Source: Sneathiella sp. (GTDB lineage: Bacteria > Pseudomonadota > Alphaproteobacteria > Sneathiellales > Sneathiellaceae). Taken from it: DNA of 7,887 bases. A model generated the notes under the pieces. It had not been told where the DNA came from and made no database searches. It was given only the letters and a program-made list of their open reading frames with translations. Positions 1-5,320 of the stretch are shown piece by piece. Each line of letters begins with the position of its first letter. The stretch's first letter is position 1. Location: NCBI GenBank assembly GCA_016765515.1, contig JAESPT010000265.1:1-7887 (forward strand). The letters run 5' to 3'. A program made the position numbers and the translations under genes.

Positions 1-2
1 CC

Positions 3-236
3 ATTGCGGCAACAATTGCTTCGAAATCCCCCATGGCAGTTCACGGTACGAAAGAAATGCTCAACTATACTCGGGACCATTCCGTTGATGACGCGCTAAA
101 CTATATGGCGGTATGGCAGACAGGCATGTTTTTTTCCAACGATTTGTTCGAAGCGGCAGCAGCAAACAAGGAGAAACGGGAACCGGTGTTTGAAAACCTG
201 TTGCCCCCGAAAAAACTGGTTCGTCGCTTGCCGTAG
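3..236 (+). CDS. Enoyl-CoA hydratase/isomerase family protein (crotonase fold), C-terminal part
   Basis: Only the last 77 residues are in the window; the frame is open at the left edge and ends at TAG 234-236. The visible part matches the C-terminal helices of the crotonase superfamily: a SPMAVHGTKE segment followed by RDHSVDDALNYMAVWQ and then a KREPVFE stretch. This arrangement (S-P-x-A-V-x-G-T-K, then Y-x-R-D-H-S-V near a W) closely resembles ECH1-type delta(3,5)-delta(2,4)-dienoyl-CoA isomerases and related bacterial enoyl-CoA hydratases, which act on unsaturated acyl-CoAs in beta-oxidation. The oxyanion-hole and acid/base residues lie upstream of the window, so hydratase and isomerase cannot be told apart. 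The convergent acyl-CoA thioesterase 8 bases downstream fits a fatty-acyl-CoA context. Family assignment is fairly secure; exact reaction is inference. Confidence 0.85.
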   Translation: MAATIASKSPMAVHGTKEMLNYTRDHSVDDALNYMAVWQTGMFFSNDLFEAAAANKEKREPVFENLLPPKKLVRRLP

Positions 237-252
237 GGTTTTCTCTATCGGC
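230..252. terminator. Candidate bidirectional hairpin at a convergent gene junction
   Basis: GCCGTAG (230-236) pairs with CTA (245-247) and CGGC (249-252), with one bulged T at 248 and an 8-base loop. The two stems contain the stop codons of both converging genes. There is no proper T-run on either side, so a role as intrinsic terminator is only a guess. Confidence 0.25.
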
Positions 253-655
253 CAATAACTTTCCATATTCCGTCGGCGGTCATGATGATTTTATCGCCGG
301 CGAGAAGCTCTCCGCGTACAAAAACAACGGAAATACCCTGGCGGGTGATGGAGTAGCTCATTTCCAGCCATTCTCCGGGTTTTGCACTTGCAACAAAATC
401 ACAGTTCAGGCTGATGGTTGAACACGGCTTGTTACCGAGAGCGCGCCAAACAGATTGCCCGAGGACTTCGTCCATAAAGCTCATCATCATCCCGCCATGA
501 ACCAGGCCATTGTAATTGGTGTGGCTGTCATCAGGCATAAAACCAAAGCGATAGCCATCCGCGTCTTTTTTGTAATAGATCGGTCCAATTTTTTCCGGAA
601 ATTTGTTGGGTGCCGAATATTTGCGGAAGCCATCAGGGATTACGTTAAGCGACAT
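245..655 (-). CDS. PaaI-family hotdog-fold acyl-CoA thioesterase
   Basis: A 136-residue protein of the usual length for single-domain PaaI/YbgC-type hotdog thioesterases, which hydrolyse acyl-CoA thioesters in the cytoplasm, usually as tetramers. The central helix carries the family hallmark N-G-L-V-H-G-G (His53, Gly54, Gly55) followed by MMMSFMDEVLG. Asp62 in this helix matches the catalytic acidic residue of PaaI. The C-terminal strands follow as expected, with a C-D-F-x-x-x-A-K-P-G-E-W turn. I chose ATG at 655 because GAGAG lies 5-9 bases upstream; an in-frame ATG at 667 would add MREF but has no ribosome binding site. Its 3' end faces the crotonase gene. Substrate chain or aryl specificity cannot be read from sequence; phenylacetate-pathway neighbours are absent here, so the symbol paaI is not assigned. 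Confidence 0.88.
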   Translation of the reverse strand: MSLNVIPDGFRKYSAPNKFPEKIGPIYYKKDADGYRFGFMPDDSHTNYNGLVHGGMMMSFMDEVLGQSVWRALGNKPCSTISLNCDFVASAKPGEWLEMSYSITRQGISVVFVRGELLAGDKIIMTADGIWKVIGR

Positions 656-681
656 AAATTCTCTCATTTATTTTTTGAGCA

Positions 682-709
682 AGTATGCCGTTTTTTTGTT
701 TGGATGCAA
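682..709 (-). promoter_or_regulatory. Candidate sigma70-like promoter for the thioesterase gene
   Basis: Read on -, TTGCAT (704-709) and CATACT (682-687) are separated by 16 bases that include a run of A. The predicted start of transcription leaves a leader of about 20 bases before ATG 655. The elements match the consensus only partly. The gap between the DUF1508 gene and this gene (656-772) otherwise holds only an imperfect 6-bp inverted repeat (743-748 with 767-772) that is too weak to call. Confidence 0.33.
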
Positions 710-772
710 CAGGGCGTGACCCAGAAAACAGCCTCACTGTAAACCGGGTCCGCCATGACCGTATCGCCCGGT

Positions 773-949
773 CTATTCTTCCTTACTAAATCCGTTTCTC
801 TCTGCATTTTCAATGCATTCAGATTTATCGGCATATCCTTGTGTGGAAGCACCGACGATCCGTCCGTTTGTTGCCGTTCTGCGCCAGCGCCATTTATTCC
901 GATTTCCCTGATAAAATTCCCACGTATCTTTGTCGCCTTGAATATCCAT
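773..949 (-). CDS. Small DUF1508 (YegP-like) domain protein
   Basis: A 58-residue protein made of one DUF1508/YegP-type repeat: a WEFYQ strand, a K-W-R-W-R-R strand, then N-G-R-I-V-G-A-S-T-Q-G-Y and a D-K-S-E-C-I-E-N-A helix ending in ERNGF. This small beta-beta-alpha-type fold is widespread in bacteria and haloarchaea, often as tandem copies; here there is a single copy. Its biochemical role is unknown. ATG at 949 is preferred because GGAG (959-962) lies 9 bases upstream; an in-frame ATG at 967 would add six residues but has no visible ribosome binding site. The gene is divergent from yjbQ and lies 117 bases upstream of the thioesterase gene on the same strand, so co-transcription is possible but not required. 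No signal peptide or membrane segment is present. Confidence 0.78.
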   Translation of the reverse strand: MDIQGDKDTWEFYQGNRNKWRWRRTATNGRIVGASTQGYADKSECIENAERNGFSKEE

Positions 950-958
950 AATTATTTT

Positions 959-962
959 CTCC
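959..962 (-). promoter_or_regulatory. Ribosome binding site deciding the DUF1508 start
   Basis: GGAG on the - strand, 9 bases before ATG 949. It lies inside the extra codons that a start at 967 would add, which argues for the shorter protein. Confidence 0.55.
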
Positions 963-1042
963 GTCATGATAATATGAAAAAGACGACTGATCGGGCTTTA
1001 TGTGAGAAGCAATAAACAGACGATCAAAAAATGATGGAATGG

Positions 1043-1055
1043 AATAATCATTATT
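1043..1055. promoter_or_regulatory. 13-bp AT-rich palindrome, possible operator (Fur-like)
   Basis: AATAAT-C-ATTATT is a perfect 6-1-6 palindrome just upstream of the preferred yjbQ start. Centred on base 1049, the 15-base stretch matches the Fur 7-1-7 consensus (TGATAATnATTATCA) at all of the inner ten arm positions but not at the two outer bases of each arm. It could be a metal-responsive operator or a chance AT-rich sequence. Confidence 0.25.
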
Positions 1056-1072
1056 TAGGGGATACAAAATAT

Positions 1073-1495
1073 ATGATTAGACAAAAAAGCGGAGAAATTT
1101 CCCTAAACACACGCGGTCGAGGTTTGAATGATGTGACGGGTTCTATTCATGAATGGCTAGATGATACGGGTTTGTCCGAAGGCGTTTTGACGGTTTTTAT
1201 TCAGCATAGCTCCGCGTCCCTGATCATTCAGGAAAATGCCGATCCGGATGTTCAATTGGATTTGCAAGACTTTTATGCCAGCCTCGTGCCTGACAATCCT
1301 TCGCTGTATCGCCACACCGCAGAAGGGGTTGATGATATGCCGAGTCATATCCGTTCAACTCTAACCGACGTGTCTTTGACAATCCCCGTTGTTGGCAAAT
1401 GTATGCGTCTTGGAACCTGGCAGGGCGTTTACGTGTTTGAGCATCGTACCAGCCCTCATCATCGGACGTTGGCGCTGAACTTCATGGGAGAATAG
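1073..1495 (+). CDS. yjbQ: YjbQ/UPF0047 family protein
   Basis: A 140-residue protein (from the preferred start) of the usual length for the YjbQ/UPF0047 family, a compact cytoplasmic beta fold forming trimers. Family motifs are in order: T-R-G-R-G-L-N-D-V-T (13-22), FIQHSSASLIIQENADPD (42-59), H-T-A-E-G-V-D-D-M-P-S-H-I (81-93), and L-G-T-W-Q-G-V-Y-V-F-E-H-R (113-125). Conserved His45, His81, His92 and His124 are the likely active or metal site. Some members have weak thiamine-phosphate-synthase activity in complementation tests, hence the common name secondary thiamine-phosphate synthase; the physiological role is unsettled. ATG 1073 has AGGGGA at 1057-1062, 10 bases upstream, and aligns with typical family starts. 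ATG 1031 or 1034 would give up to 154 residues but lacks a ribosome binding site. No thiamine genes are adjacent. Confidence 0.9.
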   Translation: MIRQKSGEISLNTRGRGLNDVTGSIHEWLDDTGLSEGVLTVFIQHSSASLIIQENADPDVQLDLQDFYASLVPDNPSLYRHTAEGVDDMPSHIRSTLTDVSLTIPVVGKCMRLGTWQGVYVFEHRTSPHHRTLALNFMGE

Positions 1496-1502
1496 CTGAC
1501 CT

Positions 1503-2963
1503 TTAACCGCCAGAATTTTCCATCAGGCGACTATAGAATTGGATGATTTCTCTGTAATTATCTATCAAGATGCGTTCATTGGTGCCGTGAACGCGGGAGA
1601 GGTCTTCTGGGCCAAATCGCAGGGGAACAAACCGGTAGTTATCCTCAGCGATACTTTCATAATGTTTGCTGTCTGAACCGGCGAGCATCAACCCCGGCGC
1701 AATAATTACTTCAGGGAAAACCTCGCGGATCGTTTTTGCAACTATAGCATAATTTTTGCTGTCGCTGTTGGAAACGCGAGACGGGTTATTCCCTTGCTTT
1801 ATTGTTATGCTGACATCTGGATTGTTGATTGTGTCTTCCACATGCTTGACTACCTCGTCAATGTTGCTGCCGGGCAAGATGCGAAAATTAACGGTGGCTT
1901 TTGCCGTGCTTGGAAGAACGTTGTCTTTGGTTCCTCCACTAACAATCGTTGCAGCCGTGGTTGTTCGAACCATGGCATTCGTTGTTTTGCTTTTCGCTAG
2001 CTGGCTCACAAGAATAGGATCAAGAAGCCAGCGGTTAGAAATTACAGCCTTTAAGGGGGTTGGCATGTAGGGGGCAAGGGTCTCCAGCATTTCGGATGCT
2101 GGACTTTGCAAAGAGGCTGGCAAGCGATTTTGTTCCAGATCGACAATCGCTTTGGCGATTTTGCCAACTGCGGTCGCTTTTGGTGGCAAAGATGAATGTC
2201 CGCCGGTTGCCGTGGCCGTGAGTTCCAACGTTAGGAAACCTTTTTCAGCCAGCGCTATCAGTGCAATTGGCTTCTCAATACCGGGCATGATGCCTTCAAG
2301 GACAACCATGCCTTCATCTAAAGTAAAGGCAAGCTTTACTCCCTGTTGTTTCAGGTGATCAGCGATCATCCCGGCACCGTTATCACCAAGTATTTCTTCG
2401 TCGTGACCAAAGGCAAAAAGAAGGGTGCGCTTGGGTTTTAAACCTTGATTTAGCTGGTGCTCAGCCGCCTCCAAAATTGCGAATACAGAAAGCTTGTCAT
2501 CCAGGGTTCCGCGTCCCCAAACTGCACCGTCGGCAATTTTTCCAGAGAAAGGGGGATGCTGCCATTTATTTTCGGTACCCATTTCAACAGGCACGACGTC
2601 CATATGTCCCATGAGCATGGCAGGTTTTAAGGAGGGATCACTTCCCTGCCAGGTATATAAAAGGCTGTGCCCTCCGATGACTTCTTTCCTAAGGTTTTTG
2701 GCAATCATGGGAAATGATTTATCAATGAGAGCATGTAGATCGTTAAACGCACTGGCAGCAACCGGTGCGTCCAGGGAAGCGGAAATCGTTTTGATCTGGA
2801 CGGCTTTACTTAAGCGCATTGTCGCCGCTGGCAGATTTATTTTAGCAAGAGTTACGGGTTTTTCTGTCGTTATTATCGGTGTATTGGTGACAGTCTTAAA
2901 CGTCATCACTGCGGCAAGTGCCGCAATAATAACCACGAGAAGAAGTATAGCTTTTTTAATCAA
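1503..2963 (-). CDS. Membrane-anchored M20 family metallopeptidase (carboxypeptidase S / PM20D1-like)
   Basis: A 486-residue di-zinc hydrolase. Residues 5-21 form a hydrophobic signal anchor after MIKK, so the catalytic part is probably periplasmic. M20 motifs: G-H-M-D-V-V-P (His120 zinc ligand, Asp122), W-G-R-G-T-L-D-D-K (Asp155 bridging zinc), F-G-H-D-E-E (Glu189 catalytic base, Glu190 zinc ligand), L-D-E-G (Asp216 zinc ligand), G-G-H-S-S at the dimerisation-domain entry, and D-S-K-H-Y (His434 zinc ligand). All key residues are intact. The long N-terminal part and DEG motif fit the carboxypeptidase S/PM20D1 branch, which cleaves peptides or N-acyl amino acids. The start is TTG: no ATG or GTG occurs between it and the upstream in-frame stop, and GGGGA (2971-2975) lies 7 bases away. 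It follows the aldehyde dehydrogenase gene by 49 bases and ends 7 bases from convergent yjbQ. Substrate is unknown. Confidence 0.92.
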   Translation of the reverse strand: MIKKAILLLVVIIAALAAVMTFKTVTNTPIITTEKPVTLAKINLPAATMRLSKAVQIKTISASLDAPVAASAFNDLHALIDKSFPMIAKNLRKEVIGGHSLLYTWQGSDPSLKPAMLMGHMDVVPVEMGTENKWQHPPFSGKIADGAVWGRGTLDDKLSVFAILEAAEHQLNQGLKPKRTLLFAFGHDEEILGDNGAGMIADHLKQQGVKLAFTLDEGMVVLEGIMPGIEKPIALIALAEKGFLTLELTATATGGHSSLPPKATAVGKIAKAIVDLEQNRLPASLQSPASEMLETLAPYMPTPLKAVISNRWLLDPILVSQLAKSKTTNAMVRTTTAATIVSGGTKDNVLPSTAKATVNFRILPGSNIDEVVKHVEDTINNPDVSITIKQGNNPSRVSNSDSKNYAIVAKTIREVFPEVIIAPGLMLAGSDSKHYESIAEDNYRFVPLRFGPEDLSRVHGTNERILIDNYREIIQFYSRLMENSGG

Positions 2964-3012
2964 TTGACTGTCCCCGGAGTGTTTTTTATTGCAGCAACTC
3001 TACCGCGAATGA

Positions 3013-4452
3013 TTAGATTGAGAAACCACCAAGTTTTGTTTCCAGATATTCAGCAATTCCCTCGTGTCCGCCTTCACGGCCAAGACCGCTTTCCTTCATG
3101 CCGCCAAAGGGTGCCGCCGCAGCGGTTGGGTTGATGTCATTAATGCCGATAATACCGAATTTAAGGCTTTCAAACATTCGAAAAGCGCGTCCGATGTTCG
3201 GGGTATAGACATACGCGGCCAAGCCGTAATTGGTGTCATTGGCTTTTTCAAGAACCTCTTCTTCGTTCTCAAATGTTAGCACTGGGGCAACAGGTCCAAA
3301 GGTTTCTTCCCGGTAAATCAGCATATCTTCGGTGACATCGGCAAGAATAGTCGGTGCATAGAAAAACCCCTTATCCAGGTCGTTATCCATCAGCCGGTGA
3401 CCGCCGCAGATGAGCCGTGCCCCTTTATCAAGAGCGTCTTTAACCTGACGTTCCACTTTTTCAATAGCGCCTGGACCAACGAGGGGGCCGATGCTGACAC
3501 CGTCTTCAAGACCATTCCCGCCGCGCATACGGTGAACCCGGGTGTGCAGGGTTTCTAAAAAGGGCTCTACAATGGATTTATGGACAAAGATGCGGTTTGG
3601 ACTGATGCAGGCCTGTCCTGTGTTAAGAAATTTTACCAGTGAGACCCCTTTCGCAGCATGTTCAGGATCGGCGTCATCAAAGACGATAAAGGGAGCATGT
3701 CCCCCCAGTTCCATGGAAACACGTTTCATGTTGGCGGCAGCGCCTTGAGCCAGCATTTTACCAACGTTTGTGGAGCCGGTGAAGGTTAGCTTGGCGATTT
3801 TTGGGTTACTCACAAATTCTTCGCCAATGGCGGCGGGGTTTGAGGTTGTCACCAGATTGACAACACCGGCTGGCAGGCCTGCTTCTTCAAAGATCTTGAA
3901 CATTGCAACGGCACAAAGCGGGGTGGCTTCAGCGGGTTTCAAAACGATTGTGCAACCTGCTGCAAGGGCCGGCGCAATTTTTCGGGTCAGCATGGAAATT
4001 GGGTAATTCCACGGCGTAACTGCACCGACCACACCGACGGGATGCTGCTGGACGATAAAACGCTGATCACCGCGCGGGGCTGGAATAGTTTCACCGTAAA
4101 TACGTTTTGCTTCTTCAGCATACCAAAGCAGAAAATCTGCACCATACTGAACTTCGTTGCGGGCCGCCTTAAGCGGTTTTCCCTGCTCTGTCGTCATTGT
4201 GCGGGCAAGGTCTTCCTTGCGAGCCAGCATAATGCCGTGGGCTTTATAAAGGAAGGCGGATCGTTGATAAGCCGTTGCTTTCGACCAGGTTTTAAACGCT
4301 TCAGTGGCAGCATCAATCGCTTCAATCACGTCTTCTTTGCCGCCATCTGGGACGCTGTCGATAACGGTGCCATTTGCTGGGTTTATGACATCAAACCGTG
4401 AACCGTCTTTCGCTTCACACCACTGACCATTGATAAACATCTCTAGATCCAT
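3013..4452 (-). CDS. NAD(P)-dependent aldehyde dehydrogenase, succinate-semialdehyde dehydrogenase type
   Basis: A 479-residue cytoplasmic aldehyde dehydrogenase of normal length. It starts with F-I-N-G-Q-W and shows the oxyanion Asn149 in T-P-W-N-Y-P, cofactor Lys172 in V-L-K-P-A-E, the Rossmann motif F-T-G-S-T-N-V-G-K, general base Glu248 in M-E-L-G-G, catalytic Cys282 in N-T-G-Q-A-C-I-S-P-N-R, and E-E-T-F-G-P (cofactor Glu383). The Arg after Cys-x3-Asn (Arg287) and the C-terminal K-E-S-G-L-G-R-E-G are typical of GabD-type enzymes that oxidise succinate semialdehyde to succinate; other semialdehydes are possible, so no symbol is given. Ser284 replaces the second Cys of the redox switch known in human SSADH. 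The start is uncertain: ATG 4452 directly abuts GAGG, TTG 4458 has no ribosome binding site, and ATG 4440 has GAGG 12 bases upstream. It is first in a probable operon with the M20 hydrolase gene. Confidence 0.92.
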   Translation of the reverse strand: MDLEMFINGQWCEAKDGSRFDVINPANGTVIDSVPDGGKEDVIEAIDAATEAFKTWSKATAYQRSAFLYKAHGIMLARKEDLARTMTTEQGKPLKAARNEVQYGADFLLWYAEEAKRIYGETIPAPRGDQRFIVQQHPVGVVGAVTPWNYPISMLTRKIAPALAAGCTIVLKPAEATPLCAVAMFKIFEEAGLPAGVVNLVTTSNPAAIGEEFVSNPKIAKLTFTGSTNVGKMLAQGAAANMKRVSMELGGHAPFIVFDDADPEHAAKGVSLVKFLNTGQACISPNRIFVHKSIVEPFLETLHTRVHRMRGGNGLEDGVSIGPLVGPGAIEKVERQVKDALDKGARLICGGHRLMDNDLDKGFFYAPTILADVTEDMLIYREETFGPVAPVLTFENEEEVLEKANDTNYGLAAYVYTPNIGRAFRMFESLKFGIIGINDINPTAAAAPFGGMKESGLGREGGHEGIAEYLETKLGGFSI

Positions 4453-4488
4453 CCTCAATTTATTCTGTTTGCATGGGCCTTACCGTGT

Positions 4489-4501
4489 CACGACAATCGT
4501 G
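4489..4501. promoter_or_regulatory. Inverted repeat upstream of the aldehyde dehydrogenase gene, possible operator
   Basis: CACGA-CAA-TCGTG is a perfect 5-bp inverted repeat with a 3-base centre, 37-49 bases before the ATG at 4452. Size and place fit a dimeric repressor such as a GntR-type regulator, but no regulator gene is in the window. A -10-like TATTAT read on - lies at 4512-4517 without a convincing -35. Confidence 0.27.
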
Positions 4502-4542
4502 TAAAGGGCAGATAATACAGAAACAGGATGTAGAAATTAAAC

Positions 4543-4568
4543 CGCCCAAAGGAGCTTCCCTTCGGGCG
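4543..4568 (-). terminator. GC-rich stem-loop, terminator of the stress-protein-like gene
   Basis: Read on -, CGCCCGAAGGG pairs with TCCTTTGGGCG around a 4-base AAGC loop, an 11-bp stem with two G-T pairs, followed by GTTTAATTT. It sits 24 bases past the stop codon of the upstream - strand gene and before the aldehyde dehydrogenase promoter region. The T-tract is interrupted, so efficiency is uncertain, but the stem is the strongest in the window. Confidence 0.65.
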
Positions 4569-4592
4569 ATTTAAAAAAGCAATCTGTGAGTG

Positions 4593-5210
4593 TCAGTGAA
4601 TTATTTTATAAATGGTGGTTCGTCCATCTCCCACTTCGTAAGGGATGCCTTCCAGATCGTGTATATGTACATCATGGGCGCGGTTGTGTGTGAGGGTTTG
4701 TATCGCCCGCTTCTCATGGTCTTCATCCCGTGTGTGAATCCACAGAGGAATGCCGCCATGTGTGAGCTGTTGGCTATAATACCGATCCTGACGCTTGCGC
4801 AGAATGTAAACACATCCAGCACCAATTGCCGCGCCAACGATCCCGGCTAAACCAGATATGGTGAGTAATAAGAGAGTTGATAATCCAAAGGCGGCAGAAA
4901 TACCCGCACCACAAAGTGTCAGGATATAGATGGGGGCACCAAATACAGCCCCTTGAGCGTCACCGACGGATTCAGGTTCAACGATGGGCCCGCGCAAGGC
5001 TGTCGGACTATCCTCAGTTTGTATGGTGTCATTGATCGGTATTGTCGCTGTCGTGCCAACGACCTGCGGGCGGGACAACATGGTAATGTCCGATCTGTCA
5101 AAGCCATTACTTTGCAATTCGTTAATGCAGTCATGTATAGCGCCAATGTCATCGAACAAGCCAACGGCTTCACGAACATACATGTCACTTTCATGGGTGG
5201 TTTTTGTCAT
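4593..5210 (-). CDS. Two-TM protein resembling general stress proteins (YflT/GSP17M-like)
   Basis: A 205-residue protein in three parts. Residues 13-45 (E-A-V-G-L-F-D, then a helix I-H-D-C-I-N-E-L and F-D-R-S-D-I-T-M-L) resemble the small alpha/beta domain of general stress protein 17M/YflT, where the cell-facing role is unknown. Residues 86-137 form a glycine-rich pair of membrane helices ending in RKRQDR. Residues 152-185 (G-G-I-P-L-W-I-H-T, H-E-K-R-A-I-Q-T-L, H-D-V-H-I-H-D-L) form a second similar alpha/beta half. So two soluble domains flank a membrane hairpin, both on the same side of the membrane. ATG 5210 has AGGAG (5220-5224) 9 bases upstream. It has its own candidate promoter and terminator, so it looks monocistronic. 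The function is unknown; stress induction is an inference from the family. Confidence 0.75.
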   Translation of the reverse strand: MTKTTHESDMYVREAVGLFDDIGAIHDCINELQSNGFDRSDITMLSRPQVVGTTATIPINDTIQTEDSPTALRGPIVEPESVGDAQGAVFGAPIYILTLCGAGISAAFGLSTLLLLTISGLAGIVGAAIGAGCVYILRKRQDRYYSQQLTHGGIPLWIHTRDEDHEKRAIQTLTHNRAHDVHIHDLEGIPYEVGDGRTTIYKIIH

Positions 5211-5279
5211 GGGGGGATACTCCTGTCTTCAGGCTGAGTTCCCCCGGGCAGCGCATATGGTTAGTTCATGTTGCTGTGC

Positions 5280-5308
5280 AGTATAAATGAAAACTCTCTA
5301 ATATGCAA
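5280..5308 (-). promoter_or_regulatory. Sigma70-like promoter for the stress-protein-like gene
   Basis: Read on -, TTGCAT (5303-5308), a 17-base spacer and TATACT (5280-5285). The -10 matches the consensus at five of six bases and the spacing is ideal. The leader to ATG 5210 would be about 60 bases. It lies just downstream of the GST-family gene end, supporting separate transcription. Confidence 0.5.
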
Positions 5309-5320
5309 AAATATAGTCCA

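Noticed and set aside
743..772. ACCGGG/CCCGGT inverted repeat as terminator of the DUF1508 gene
   Set aside because: The 18-base loop is long, the stem is only 6 bp and overlaps nearly into the stop codon, and no T-run follows on -.
664..852. 62-codon open frame on - overlapping the DUF1508 gene
   Set aside because: Overlaps a recognisable domain in another frame, has no ribosome binding site and no family resemblance.
1031..1072. Extra 14 N-terminal residues of yjbQ
   Set aside because: No ribosome binding site before 1031 or 1034, the segment contains an AT-rich palindrome, and family members usually begin near the residues encoded from 1073.
2494..2967. 157-codon open frame on + opposite the M20 gene
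   Set aside because: It is antisense to a gene with all M20 catalytic motifs, has low-complexity composition and shows no recognisable family.
4042..4401. 119-codon open frame on + opposite the aldehyde dehydrogenase gene
   Set aside because: Shadow of a well-supported gene; the translation is rich in Phe, Cys and Arg with no domain pattern.
5220..5250. GGAAC on - upstream of the stress-protein-like gene, resembling the -35 of the alphaproteobacterial general stress sigma factor EcfG
   Set aside because: No CGTT-type -10 lies at 16-17 bases, and that position falls on the ribosome binding site; the sigma70-like promoter at 5280-5308 fits better.
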